60,825 bases of DNA from Massiliimicrobium timonense (lineage in GTDB: Bacteria; Bacillota_I; Bacilli_A; Erysipelotrichales; Coprobacillaceae), in contig NZ_NFLJ01000015.1 of NCBI RefSeq assembly GCF_002160865.1, positions 1-60,825 on the forward strand, in the 5' to 3' direction. The translations under genes were made by a program, and so were the position numbers. The notes under the pieces were generated by a model, which saw nothing but the letters and a program-made list of their open reading frames with translations, did no database searches and was not told the DNA's origin. Of this stretch, positions 16,209 to 24,238 are shown piece after piece; position 1 is the stretch's first letter; every line of letters starts with the position of its first letter.

Positions 16209-16243
16209 AAAAAGGAATATTTTCAAGAATATTCCTTTTTTTG
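16209..16243 (+). terminator. Intrinsic terminator after rluB
   Basis: Perfect 13-bp stem AAAAAGGAATATT/AATATTCCTTTTT with a 6-nt loop, followed by more T. Confidence 0.92.
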
Positions 16244-16267
16244 TCGATATTTGTATGATGAAGTTTA

Positions 16268-16295
16268 TTGAAGAAGATGTTAAAGTGATTATAAT
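16268..16295 (+). promoter_or_regulatory. SigA-type promoter
   Basis: TTGAAG (16268-16273), 16 nt, TATAAT (16290-16295), 20 nt before the ATG of the zinc-ribbon gene. Confidence 0.6.
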
Positions 16296-16315
16296 AAAAG
16301 CAAGGAGGATGAAAT

Positions 16316-16528
16316 ATGCGTAGTGTTGTTTTAGAATCGAATATTAAAGATGTTTGTGGTATATGTGGGGCAAAAGAGCCTTTGATTGAATATAAAGAAT
16401 TACAGGGAATTCATTTTATCTGGTGTCATAAATGCCATACGATTAGTTTTCTTGAACCACCACAAAATGAAACAAAGAAACATCTCATTGAAAATGAAAT
16501 GAATAGTTATTGTGTTCATAAAGAATAA
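16316..16528 (+). CDS. Small zinc-ribbon-like protein
   Basis: A 70-residue protein with two CxxC knuckles, CGICGA (about 14-19) and WCHKCHT (about 36-42), spaced as in a zinc ribbon, and a short acidic tail. It probably binds one zinc ion. There is no recognised family. RBS AAGGAGG is strong, a SigA-type promoter lies upstream, and the shared terminator with the ferredoxin gene follows, so it is very likely a real single-gene unit. Confidence 0.65.
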   Translation: MRSVVLESNIKDVCGICGAKEPLIEYKELQGIHFIWCHKCHTISFLEPPQNETKKHLIENEMNSYCVHKE

Positions 16529-16563
16529 AAAGCCCTCTAATCAAGAGAGCTTCTTTTCTTATT
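16522..16563. terminator. Bidirectional terminator
   Basis: Imperfect long stem around CTCT-AATCA-AGAG, extended by A-rich/T-rich arms (GAATAAAAAG and CTTCTTTTCTTATTC). It serves the zinc-ribbon gene (+) and ferredoxin (-). Confidence 0.65.
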
Positions 16564-16741
16564 CATTAACAATTGCATCAACTGGACAAGATTCTGCTGC
16601 TTCTTTTGCAGCTTCTTCTAATTCAGCAGGTACTTCTCCAATAATGTTTTCTGCAACACCATCAGCGTTTAAATCGAAAACTTCTGGACATACTGCTGTG
16701 CAAGAACCACAACCAATACAATTTTCATTCACTTTATACAT
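16559..16741 (-). CDS. fer: [4Fe-4S] ferredoxin
   Basis: A 60-residue acidic electron-transfer protein. The cluster ligands are C8, C11 and C14 in CIGCGSC plus the distal cysteine in SCPVDAI. A second cysteine in AVCP (C18) is present, but the second full CxxCxxC set is missing, so a single [4Fe-4S] cluster is expected, as in Bacillus ferredoxin. The start ATG is preceded by GGAGG (reading from 16741). B. subtilis fer also lies between the spm/rluB region and cmk. Redox partners cannot be named from the window. Confidence 0.9.
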   Translation of the reverse strand: MYKVNENCIGCGSCTAVCPEVFDLNADGVAENIIGEVPAELEEAAKEAAESCPVDAIVNE

Positions 16742-16847
16742 TTTTTTACCTCCTATTCATATGCCTATTATATACTAAATGGAATTATTTTAAAAGTTTA
16801 TTTTATAATTTTTTATAGTTATGTTATAATGGTGGCGGTGATGTAAA

Positions 16848-17519
16848 ATGGAGAAACAAACAAGAATAAATAAATACAAAGAGTTAAGAGATGAAATGAA
16901 AGAAGAAGTGGCAATTGATCGTCAAGTAACATATGAACAAGATGATGAGGATGATGATTTTTTATCTTTTCTTCCACAAAACCATCAAAAAGATATTCAA
17001 GATACTTTGATGGAACCATTGTCTTATGAAACGTTAAAACCAGATAGCGAAGATATTAAATCTGCATTAAATGAGGCAAAAACAAATATGGGTAAGGAAC
17101 AATATAATACTCGCTTAGATATTTTAAATAAGATTAAACAATCTGAAGAACATCAGCCTCAACATAGTGAAGCTTCTCAATCAGAAGTAAAAGCTGAACC
17201 ACAAAAAAAGATGTCTTTACTAGAAAAACTGGCGGCTATGTCACCAGAAGAAGATGCTGAAGAATTGAAAAAGTATGAAGAAGGTTTGACAGTGGCTGAT
17301 TTTATGAAAGAAGATAAGAAAAAATCAAAACGTGAAAAAGTAGAAAAGACAGAAAAAAGAGAAAAACATCAAGAACCTGTTGAAAATATAAAAGAAGATA
17401 GCGATGATGAAGACCAAGAAGATAGTAAACTTGTGACTATTTTAAATTATGTGATTATTGTTTTTATCGTTATATTTATTGTTTTAGCGTTCTTTATCGC
17501 AAAACAGCTATTTTTCTAA
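16848..17519 (+). CDS. Tail-anchored acidic coiled-coil protein, unknown
   Basis: A 223-residue protein with an N-terminal helical motif RINKYKELRDEM, a long highly charged, low-complexity middle (Lys/Glu-rich, about 90-195) and a single C-terminal transmembrane helix (about 198-219) followed by four residues. The topology is that of a tail-anchored cytosolic protein. I do not know a function. It lies 23 nt before cmk and probably shares its transcript. A TATAAT lies at about 16824. The charged repeats suggest a scaffold or adaptor at the membrane, but that is a guess. Confidence 0.65.
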   Translation: MEKQTRINKYKELRDEMKEEVAIDRQVTYEQDDEDDDFLSFLPQNHQKDIQDTLMEPLSYETLKPDSEDIKSALNEAKTNMGKEQYNTRLDILNKIKQSEEHQPQHSEASQSEVKAEPQKKMSLLEKLAAMSPEEDAEELKKYEEGLTVADFMKEDKKKSKREKVEKTEKREKHQEPVENIKEDSDDEDQEDSKLVTILNYVIIVFIVIFIVLAFFIAKQLFF

Positions 17520-17542
17520 AAGGAAAGGGAAAGTGAAAAGAT

Positions 17543-18205
17543 ATGTCAAAAAAAATTTCTATAGCGATTGATGGACCGGCGGCTGCAGGAAAATCAACGA
17601 TTGCGAAAATGGTCGCTAAAAGTTTAAATTATACATATATTGATACAGGAGCGATGTATCGTTGTGTGGCTTATTATGCTTTATTGAAGAATGTTGATGT
17701 GACTGATGAACAGGCGGTATCTATGCTTTTAAAAGATATTGATATCCGTATGTTTCCTGATGGAACCATCCAATTGAATCGTGAAGATGTGACATCTGCC
17801 ATTCGTGAAAATGAAGTGTCAATGGGAGCCAGTGTCGTTTCTCAATATGGCGCTGTCAGAAGTTTTCTTGTTGAAAAACAGCGTGAGATGGCTCAAGGTG
17901 GGGGCGTTATTCTTGATGGTAGAGATATTGGTACAGTTGTCTTAAAAGATGCTGAATTAAAGATTTATCAAGTCGCAAGTATTGAATGTCGTGCATTACG
18001 TCGTCATAAAGAAAATTTACAAAGGGGTATTGACTCTGATTTAGCAGCGATTCAAGAAGAAATAGCAATGCGTGATCAACAAGATATGACACGTGCTATT
18101 TCGCCTTTAAAGAAAGCTGATGATGCTATTGAGATAGATACCTCTGATATGACATTGGAAGAAGTTGTAGCCAGAGTCATGCAGCTTGTAGAAGAAAGAA
18201 TATAA
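17543..18205 (+). CDS. cmk: Cytidylate kinase
   Basis: Phosphorylates CMP and dCMP to the diphosphates in pyrimidine salvage and nucleotide homeostasis. At 220 residues it is the normal bacterial length. The P-loop is GPAAAGKST (10-18), the substrate region YIDTGAMYR (about 34-42), then GRDIGT and the DxxDxTRAISPL lid region (RDQQDMTRAISPL). RBS AAAGGGAAAG lies upstream. It is followed after 13 nt by der, as in B. subtilis except that the ypfD (S1) gene between them is missing here. Confidence 0.96.
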   Translation: MSKKISIAIDGPAAAGKSTIAKMVAKSLNYTYIDTGAMYRCVAYYALLKNVDVTDEQAVSMLLKDIDIRMFPDGTIQLNREDVTSAIRENEVSMGASVVSQYGAVRSFLVEKQREMAQGGGVILDGRDIGTVVLKDAELKIYQVASIECRALRRHKENLQRGIDSDLAAIQEEIAMRDQQDMTRAISPLKKADDAIEIDTSDMTLEEVVARVMQLVEERI

Positions 18206-18218
18206 GGAGTGATTCATA

Positions 18219-19526
18219 ATGAAAAAAGGAGTCGTAGCGATTGTTGGCCGAGCGAATGTTGGGAAATCGACAATTTTTAATCGTATTGTTGGAAAACGTG
18301 TATCAATTGTTGAAGATACACCAGGAGTCACACGTGATCGTATCTATGGAGATGCATCATGGCTGACACGTGAATTTAGAATCATTGATACAGGTGGAAT
18401 TGAACTGGAAAATGCTTCTTTTACAGAACAAATTAAAATGCAGGCTGAGATTGCAATTGAAGAAGCTGATATTATTTTATTTGTGGTCAATGGACGAGAA
18501 GGTATTACAAAAGAAGATACATTTGTTGCACGTTTACTACAAAAATCAAGAAAACCTGTTGTACTCGCTGTGAATAAAATTGACGATCAGATTTATAAAG
18601 ATAATATTTATGATTTTTATAGTTTAGGAATTGGTGATCCTATTGCTGTATCAGGAAGTCATGGTATTGGAATTGGTGATGTTTTGGATGAAATTATTCA
18701 TCAGTTGCCAGCAGTGGAGGAAACTCAAGAAGATGATGTGATTCGTTTTTCTATTATTGGAAGACCAAATGTTGGAAAATCTTCATTAACGAATGCTATT
18801 TTAGGAGAAGAACGTGTTATTGTTTCTGACATTGAAGGAACAACCCGTGATGCTATTGATACGGCTTTTGAAAAAGATGGACAAAAATATTGTGTTGTAG
18901 ATACTGCTGGTATGCGTAAAAAAGGAAAAGTTTATGAAAATATTGAAAAATATTCTGTTTTACGTGCATTATCAGCCATTGAAAAAAGCAATGTTGTATT
19001 AATGGTGATTGATGGTCATCAAGGGATTGTTGAGCAAGACAAACATGTAGCTGGTTATGCGCATGAAGCAGGGAAAGCTGTTATTTTAGTAGTCAATAAA
19101 TGGGATCTGATTGAAAAGGATTCTAAAACAATGAAGAAAATGGAAAATCAGATACGTGAACAATTGAAGTATCTGGATTATGCTCCTATTGTTTTCGTTT
19201 CAGCGAAAGATCATAAACGTGTTCATTTATTATTACCATTGATTCAAGAAGTCTATGCAAATAGTCAAAAACGTGTGGCGACAAGTGTCTTAAATGATGT
19301 CTTGATTGATGCGCAAACAATGAATCCAACCACAACATTTAATGGGGGACGTTTAAAGATTTATTATGCCAATCAAGTGAGTGTCTGTCCGCCAACATTT
19401 GTTTTATTTACAAATGATCCACAATATTTACATTTTAGTTATAAACGTTATTTAGAAAATCGTTTGCGAGATGCATTTGGTTTTGAAGGAACACCAATTC
19501 ACATTCTTTGTAGAAAGAGGGACTAA
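18219..19526 (+). CDS. der: Ribosome-assembly GTPase Der (EngA)
   Basis: Double-GTPase needed for 50S subunit maturation. There are two tandem G domains: the first P-loop GRANVGKS (9-16) with DTPG and NKID, the second GRPNVGKS (about 181-188) with DTAG and NKWD. A C-terminal KH-like domain (about 350-435) follows, ending [14 protein letters not shown]. The length of 435 is typical. RBS AAGGAGTG precedes the ATG. The stop is 1 nt before the gpsA start, so the two are coupled. Confidence 0.97.
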   Translation: MKKGVVAIVGRANVGKSTIFNRIVGKRVSIVEDTPGVTRDRIYGDASWLTREFRIIDTGGIELENASFTEQIKMQAEIAIEEADIILFVVNGREGITKEDTFVARLLQKSRKPVVLAVNKIDDQIYKDNIYDFYSLGIGDPIAVSGSHGIGIGDVLDEIIHQLPAVEETQEDDVIRFSIIGRPNVGKSSLTNAILGEERVIVSDIEGTTRDAIDTAFEKDGQKYCVVDTAGMRKKGKVYENIEKYSVLRALSAIEKSNVVLMVIDGHQGIVEQDKHVAGYAHEAGKAVILVVNKWDLIEKDSKTMKKMENQIREQLKYLDYAPIVFVSAKDHKRVHLLLPLIQEVYANSQKRVATSVLNDVLIDAQTMNPTTTFNGGRLKIYYANQVSVCPPTFVLFTNDPQYLHFSYKRYLENRLRDAFGFEGTPIHILCRKRD

Positions 19527-19527
19527 G

Positions 19528-20532
19528 ATGAAAATAGCAATTTTAGGAACAGGAAGCTGGGCTACAGCTCTCGCAAGGGTCTTTAATGATAATGGTCATA
19601 CAGTTATGTTATATGGTATTGATCAAAGCGAAATTGATGATATTAATATAAGACATTGTAATTATAAGTATTTTAAAGATGTGAGATTAGAAGAAAGTAT
19701 TGTTGCCAGTGCATCTTTAAATGATGTTATCAAAGATGCACAATATCTTTTAATTACTATTCCAACACAATATGTCAGAGGGGTATTAGAACAGGTCAAA
19801 CCTTTATTGACGCAACCTGTCACTATTATTAATGCAGCAAAAGGATTTGATATGAATACCAATATGCGTATGTCTGATACGATTAGAAGTGTTTTAGACA
19901 ATACTAAGATTCATCCTGTTGTTTCATTAATTGGTCCATCACATGCTGAAGAAGTTGTTGAGCGTATGCTAACTGTTGTTTGTGCTGTATCACTTGATGA
20001 AGATTATGCCAAAGATGTTCAAAAATTATGTTCTAATCATTATTTTAGAGTCTATACTTCAACAGATGAAATTGGTGCAGAATATGGGGCTGCCTATAAA
20101 AATGTCATTGCTGTGGCTTCTGGAATTATTGCGGGGCTGGGCTATGGTGATAATACACGTGCAGCTTTAATTACACGTGGACTTTATGAAATGAGTCTAT
20201 ATGGAACAGTCAAAGGTGCTAATCGTGAAACGTTTTTTGGCTTGACCGGTATTGGGGATCTCGTGGTGACATGTTCTTCTATTCATTCACGTAACTTTCA
20301 GGCGGGACTGGAAATTGGTCAAAGCAATCATGCATTGGATTTTATGGCACATAATACCAAAACCTGTGAAGGGATTCGTACGTGTAAAGTCATTCATGAT
20401 GATGTAGCAACACATGATTATGGTATAGAAGTGCCGATTGTGGATGCGGTTTATCGTGTTCTATATGAAAATGCTACACCGCAGGAAACGATTCACTCCT
20501 TAATGTTAAGAGATTTAAAAGCTGAACAATAA
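19528..20532 (+). CDS. gpsA: Glycerol-3-phosphate dehydrogenase [NAD(P)+]
   Basis: Makes sn-glycerol 3-phosphate from dihydroxyacetone phosphate for phospholipid synthesis. The N-terminal Rossmann fold starts GTGSWATAL (7-15). The substrate/catalytic block EYGAAYKNVIAVASGI (about 187-202) carries the catalytic lysine. GLTGIGDLVVTC and SRNFQAG are family signatures. Length 334. The ATG at 19528 follows AGAGGGAC. In B. subtilis der-gpsA is followed closely by spoIVA; here spoVIF and an inserted lsa segment intervene. Confidence 0.96.
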   Translation: MKIAILGTGSWATALARVFNDNGHTVMLYGIDQSEIDDINIRHCNYKYFKDVRLEESIVASASLNDVIKDAQYLLITIPTQYVRGVLEQVKPLLTQPVTIINAAKGFDMNTNMRMSDTIRSVLDNTKIHPVVSLIGPSHAEEVVERMLTVVCAVSLDEDYAKDVQKLCSNHYFRVYTSTDEIGAEYGAAYKNVIAVASGIIAGLGYGDNTRAALITRGLYEMSLYGTVKGANRETFFGLTGIGDLVVTCSSIHSRNFQAGLEIGQSNHALDFMAHNTKTCEGIRTCKVIHDDVATHDYGIEVPIVDAVYRVLYENATPQETIHSLMLRDLKAEQ

Positions 20533-20568
20533 TGTTCAGTGATGCATATATTAACATGGGTGATCGAA

Positions 20569-20811
20569 TTGGATAAACAAGATAAATTATTAGATAAAGT
20601 TTCACAAAAAACACATGTATCTAAAGAAGATATACTTTCATTAGCGAATGATTTGCAAACAAAAGATTTAAAAGATGAACAAAATATTAGAGATTTTGTT
20701 CAAAAAATTTCTCAATTAACACATAAACAAGTCAAACCAGAACAAATGGATAAAATCATTCAAATCATTCAAAATAATCAAGTCCCTTCTGATATTCAAA
20801 AATTTGTGTAA
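20569..20811 (+). CDS. spoVIF: Stage VI sporulation protein F-like
   Basis: An 80-residue helical protein whose pattern (LDKVSQKTHVSKEDILSLA, then a KDEQNIRDFVQKIS block and an EQMDKII segment) aligns by eye with B. subtilis SpoVIF (YjcC), a protein needed for late coat assembly. I take the TTG at 20569 as start because GGGTGA lies just before it and the resulting N-terminus (MDKQDKLLDK) matches the family; the longer frame starts at 20539. It follows gpsA by 36 nt. CATATATT, a SigE-like -10, lies at 20545-20552, though the start site would then fall near the ribosome binding site. Confidence 0.7.
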   Translation: MDKQDKLLDKVSQKTHVSKEDILSLANDLQTKDLKDEQNIRDFVQKISQLTHKQVKPEQMDKIIQIIQNNQVPSDIQKFV

Positions 20812-20820
20812 ATCATTTTC

Positions 20821-20849
20821 TTGAAATATTATTATAAAAAGATTATAAT
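20821..20849 (+). promoter_or_regulatory. SigA promoter of the lsa attenuator
   Basis: TTGAAA (20821-20826), exactly 17 nt, TATAAT (20844-20849). The predicted start is about 20856, 20 nt before the leader peptide ATG. Confidence 0.8.
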
Positions 20850-20875
20850 AATAACTGATGAAGGGGTGTGAAAAG

Positions 20876-20914
20876 ATGTATTTATTTTCTTGCCAAAATG
20901 GACAATTGTATTGA
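20876..20914 (+). CDS. Leader peptide MYLFSCQNGQLY of the lsa attenuator
   Basis: A 12-codon reading frame with a good ribosome binding site (AAGGGGTG, 7-nt spacing), placed between the promoter and the terminator upstream of lsa. Codons 3-6 contain TATTTTCTTG, a sequence repeated in the terminator 3' arm. Its likely role is to sense ribosome stalling by antibiotics rather than to make a functional peptide, as for other ABC-F resistance genes. Confidence 0.72.
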   Translation: MYLFSCQNGQLY

Positions 20915-20997
20915 TGATATTTGCAGGAAAATAGAACTCTTTTAATCACAAATGATGTATATAACGACAGGAACTATTTTCTTGTCGTTTTTATTTT
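20883..20997 (+). promoter_or_regulatory. Ribosome-mediated transcription attenuator
   Basis: Segment 1 (20883-20892, inside the leader ORF) can pair over 10 bp with segment 2 (20924-20933, CAGGAAAATA). Segment 2, extended to 20934, can instead pair over 11 bp with 20974-20984 (CTATTTTCTTG), which is the loop and 3' arm of an intrinsic terminator (stem 20964-20973/20979-20988, 10 bp with one G-U, then T5ATTTT). A ribosome stalled early on the leader would cover segment 1, free segment 2 and prevent termination. This is the classic 1:2/2:3/3:4 layout, deduced by hand pairing. Confidence 0.8.
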
Positions 20998-21015
20998 GGA
21001 AAGGAGTGATACTTT

Positions 21016-22482
21016 ATGTCTTTAATACAAGTTCAACATTTAACATTTGGGTATGATGGAAGTTATGAATTGATTTTTGACGATGTTTCATTTGTATTAG
21101 ATACACATTTTAAAACAGCTTTGATTGGTAGAAATGCAAGAGGTAAGACGACACTTTTAAAACTGATGATGCATGAATATGAATATCAAGGACAAATCAT
21201 GATACATGAAAAATGCTGTTATTTTCCTTATGAAGTAAAAAATCCTCAATTATTGACATTAGATGTCTGTTACGAAATTGAACCGTCACTTGAAAACTGG
21301 CGATTGGAAAAAGAACTTCGTTTATTAGGAATGGATGCAATGGATGTGTTTTATCGTCCTTTTGAAACACTTTCTCATGGCGAACAGACAAAAGTTTTAT
21401 TAGCTATTCTTTTTTTGAAGGAACACTCTTTTTTATTGATTGATGAACCAACAAGTCATCTTGATCAAGATTCTCGTTTGAAAATTGGAGAATATTTAAA
21501 ACGTCAAAAAGGTTTTTTGCTTGTCAGTCATGATCGTTATTTTATTGATAGCTGTTGTGATCATGTGATGGCTATAAATCCTCAAAGTATTGATGTGGTC
21601 AATGGTAATTTTTCTAGCTGGTATGAAGATAAAACCAAAAAAGATGAAAGAGAAATGATGTTAAATAAGAAACTGAAAAAAGATATTGTGAAAATGGAAA
21701 GTTCTAAGCGTCAAAAACAAAATTGGGGTTATCAGATTGAAGAATCTAAAAAAGGAGCCGCAGATAAAGGATATGTTGGGCATATGGCTGCGAAAATGAT
21801 GAAGCGTTCTCGTGCTATTGAAAAGCGACAACAACAGGCTATTGAAAAGAAAAAGACTCTGTTAAAGGATATTGAAGAATATGATGATTTAAAAATTCAT
21901 TGTTTAAAATACTTTCAAAATCAAATCCTTCAATTCCAGCATTTTTCATTATCTTATGATCATCATCAGATATTTGAAGATCTTTCATTGACTATCCATC
22001 AACATGATCGTATTTTATTAAAAGGACCTAATGGTTGTGGTAAATCAAGCTTAATACGTTTTATTCTAGGTGAAAAGATTGAATATGATGGACAATATAT
22101 ATGTGGAAGTCAGTTAAAGATTTCCTATGTTCCACAGGATTGTACTTTTTTAAGTGGTCAACTGGATGATTGGATAGAACAGTGTCATAGCGATTTAACC
22201 TTAGTTAAAACTTTATTAAGGAAATTAGGATTTTCTCGTGAACATTTTGATATTCCTCTAGAAAAACTCAGTCAAGGTCAAAAAAAGAAAGTCATGCTGG
22301 CTATTTCATTAGCCTCACCAGCCCATCTCTATATATGGGATGAGCCACTTAATTATATTGATATTTTTTCACGTATACAGATTGAACAAGCTATTTTGAC
22401 TTATCAGCCGACTTTATTATTTGTTGAACATGACCAGTATTTTCAACAGAAGATTGCGACTGAAGTGATTGATTTTTCGTAA
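21016..22482 (+). CDS. lsa: Lsa-family ABC-F ribosome protection protein
   Basis: A 488-residue twin ATPase without transmembrane segments. The N-terminus MSLIQVQHLTFGYDGSYE is typical of the Lsa family, which dislodges lincosamides, streptogramin A and pleuromutilins from the ribosome. First cassette: Walker A GRNARGKTT (38-46, Ala where Gly is usual), signature LSHGEQ (about 120), Walker B LLIDEP. The basic interdomain linker is at about 190-290. Second cassette: GPNGCGKSS (about 337), LSQGQKKK (about 418), IWDEPLNYID. It has its own promoter, leader peptide and attenuator, strongly supporting an inducible resistance role over a housekeeping ABC-F. RBS AAGGAG. It sits in an interruption of the gpsA-spoIVA block. 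Confidence 0.88.
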   Translation: MSLIQVQHLTFGYDGSYELIFDDVSFVLDTHFKTALIGRNARGKTTLLKLMMHEYEYQGQIMIHEKCCYFPYEVKNPQLLTLDVCYEIEPSLENWRLEKELRLLGMDAMDVFYRPFETLSHGEQTKVLLAILFLKEHSFLLIDEPTSHLDQDSRLKIGEYLKRQKGFLLVSHDRYFIDSCCDHVMAINPQSIDVVNGNFSSWYEDKTKKDEREMMLNKKLKKDIVKMESSKRQKQNWGYQIEESKKGAADKGYVGHMAAKMMKRSRAIEKRQQQAIEKKKTLLKDIEEYDDLKIHCLKYFQNQILQFQHFSLSYDHHQIFEDLSLTIHQHDRILLKGPNGCGKSSLIRFILGEKIEYDGQYICGSQLKISYVPQDCTFLSGQLDDWIEQCHSDLTLVKTLLRKLGFSREHFDIPLEKLSQGQKKKVMLAISLASPAHLYIWDEPLNYIDIFSRIQIEQAILTYQPTLLFVEHDQYFQQKIATEVIDFS

Positions 22483-22538
22483 CATGTTTGACAAAAGGGG
22501 TTCATCCATAATAAAATAAGAGGCAAAGGAGAAAACAC

Positions 22539-23045
22539 ATGAAGAATTTAGTAGTAACAGATAGAGATATTTCAACCGATTATTTTCAAAATTCCGTCAT
22601 TGTCAATTTAAATAATATTCATTATTCATCATGTACGGGTGGTTTGACTTGTTTAAAATGTGAAGGGGCCTGTTATTTTAAGGATGATATGAGTATTATT
22701 TCTAAATGGACGAATGATTGTCAGTTAATTATTTATATTACAAGAGTGAAATATGGTTGTTTTGATATACCTTTTAAAAAGATGTTAGAAAGACTTGTTG
22801 TGAATCAAGAACCTTTTTATACGATGGTTGATGGTGAAACTTGTCATTTGGGTTTGAGTCAATTAAGAAAAAAACTGCTTGTGATTGGTTATGGAGAAGC
22901 AACAGATGAAGAAAAGAAACTCTTTAAAGATATTTTAGATGATTCGACATTGGGTTATTCTTATTCTTCTGTTGATGCTTATTTTTGTGAGGAAAGTGAA
23001 TTAGACGAAGTGCTTCGTACGTTTGGAGGTGTTGATCTTGGCTAA
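22539..23045 (+). CDS. Flavodoxin-family-like protein with cysteine motif
   Basis: A 168-residue protein with SSCTGGLTCLKCEGACYFKDD near residues 30-50, resembling the CxGCxxC...C..DDM segment of flavodoxin-fold FMN reductases and iron-sulfur flavoproteins, followed by a YITRVKYGCFDIPFKKMLER stretch typical of that fold. The usual N-terminal FMN phosphate loop is not obvious. RBS AAAGGAG. It overlaps the next flavodoxin-like gene by 8 nt, so the two products may act together. The substrate is unknown. Confidence 0.6.
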   Translation: MKNLVVTDRDISTDYFQNSVIVNLNNIHYSSCTGGLTCLKCEGACYFKDDMSIISKWTNDCQLIIYITRVKYGCFDIPFKKMLERLVVNQEPFYTMVDGETCHLGLSQLRKKLLVIGYGEATDEEKKLFKDILDDSTLGYSYSSVDAYFCEESELDEVLRTFGGVDLG

Positions 23046-23619
23046 GATTCTTTTACTGAATTCAGGATTAAAACATACCCAAACATTTATGAAACCTTTC
23101 TTATCCAGACTTGAAGGCTATCTTAATGAGCATTGTGATTATTTGGATATCCGTTATGCTTCTCAATTTGATGAACGTACCTTTTTCCAATATGATCAAG
23201 TTGTCTTTTTATTTCCTGTTGCATTAAATTCCATTCCATCTTCTACTTTAGAAATCTTTGAGCGTTTAGAAAAACAACCCAAAGGCCATGTGGAAGTCTA
23301 TGCATTGATTGGATGTGATGAATATGAACCGGAAAAGTGTGATCTTTCTGAAAAGATTATACAGAACTGGTGTCAACGAGAACATCTTAAATATAAGGGA
23401 AGTTTAAAAATTGGTTCTATATTTTTTATCATGAATACGATGTCACGTTTTGTTGTTTGTAATGAAATAAAAAAACTGGCACAGGCCATTATTCATCATC
23501 AAGAGTTTTATAGTCAAACAACGATGCTGACAGATCGCATTTTTATGAAAAAAGCCAATCAGTATTGGAATAAAGAAATTAAAAAAATGAATAAACACAA
23601 AAAAAAGCAAAAGCATTAA
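23038..23619 (+). CDS. Flavodoxin-like NAD(P)H reductase-type protein
   Basis: A 193-residue protein with an N-terminal flavodoxin-like strand-loop (AKILLLNSGLKHTQTFMKPF), a YDQVVFLFPVALNSIPSSTLEIFERL region like the FMN-contacting loop of NADPH-dependent FMN reductases, and a very basic C-terminus (KKMNKHKKKQKH). The start is TTG at 23038 because GGAGGT lies 7 nt before it; TTG 23032 and 23023 are alternatives. It is translated with the upstream flavoprotein-like gene. Function unknown; an electron-transfer pair is plausible. Confidence 0.6.
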   Translation: MAKILLLNSGLKHTQTFMKPFLSRLEGYLNEHCDYLDIRYASQFDERTFFQYDQVVFLFPVALNSIPSSTLEIFERLEKQPKGHVEVYALIGCDEYEPEKCDLSEKIIQNWCQREHLKYKGSLKIGSIFFIMNTMSRFVVCNEIKKLAQAIIHHQEFYSQTTMLTDRIFMKKANQYWNKEIKKMNKHKKKQKH

Positions 23620-23634
23620 CACTTTTGCTTTTTT
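23601..23634. terminator. Bidirectional terminator
   Basis: Perfect 13-bp stem AAAAAAGCAAAAG/CTTTTGCTTTTTT with an 8-nt loop, between the flavodoxin-like gene (+) and the VOC gene (-). Confidence 0.92.
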
Positions 23635-23638
23635 GATA

Positions 23639-24103
23639 TCATTCCATAATCTGTTTAATATAGTCAAGAGGAACACGTAAGCGATGAGCTAGTTCTTCAT
23701 AAGAGAAGCCTTGACTGAGAAGTCTTTTGATGATTTTACGCATACTTTCTCCCACTTCTATGACATGTCCATCCAAATCATAGAAACGGACAACTCTTTG
23801 CCCCCAAGCGCCTTCTTTTAAAGGATGTAATAGTGTGACATGATATTGATCTAAAACATACATGAAGGCATCAATATCTTCTGTTTCAAAAGATAATTCA
23901 ACAGCGTGATTCAACATGATAATCTCTTGATCTGTTTTATGAATGAGCTCTTTCCATATTTCTTTTGATTGAAGGACAATCCCCGATGTTAGAGTAACTG
24001 AACCGTGAAAATCCAATATTGTTTTAAGACCTAAAATATGTTTATAAAACTTCTTTGATTGTTCTAAATCATTCACAATTAAAACTGTATTTTTTAGTTT
24101 CAT
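23639..24103 (-). CDS. VOC-superfamily (glyoxalase-like) protein with helical tail
   Basis: A 154-residue vicinal-oxygen-chelate fold protein. The first paired beta-alpha-beta units start KNTVLIVNDLEQSKKFY and the second half ends FYDLDGHVIEVGESM, giving one VOC domain of about 118 residues. About 35 further residues (LLSQGFSYEELAHRLRVPLDYIKQIM) look like a helix-turn-helix. Relatives are glyoxalases, bleomycin/fosfomycin-resistance proteins or sensors; no substrate can be named. RBS AAGGA precedes the ATG at 24103. It is convergent with the flavodoxin-like pair. Confidence 0.75.
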   Translation of the reverse strand: MKLKNTVLIVNDLEQSKKFYKHILGLKTILDFHGSVTLTSGIVLQSKEIWKELIHKTDQEIIMLNHAVELSFETEDIDAFMYVLDQYHVTLLHPLKEGAWGQRVVRFYDLDGHVIEVGESMRKIIKRLLSQGFSYEELAHRLRVPLDYIKQIME

Positions 24104-24186
24104 AATATCCTTCCTTTTTTTGATATGTTTTATTGTATCATTTTTTTATCACCAAATGATGAACTTTTTGACTTTTTATAAAAATG

Positions 24187-24215
24187 TTCTAAACAAAAAA
24201 GAGAAATCATATATT
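24187..24215 (+). promoter_or_regulatory. Candidate SigE promoter of spoIVA
   Basis: TTCTAAA (24187-24193), 14 nt, CATATATT (24208-24215). B. subtilis spoIVA is SigE-dependent. The -10 is good, the -35 weak. Confidence 0.35.
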
Positions 24216-24238
24216 GATGTGTGAGAAGGAGGAAGTCT

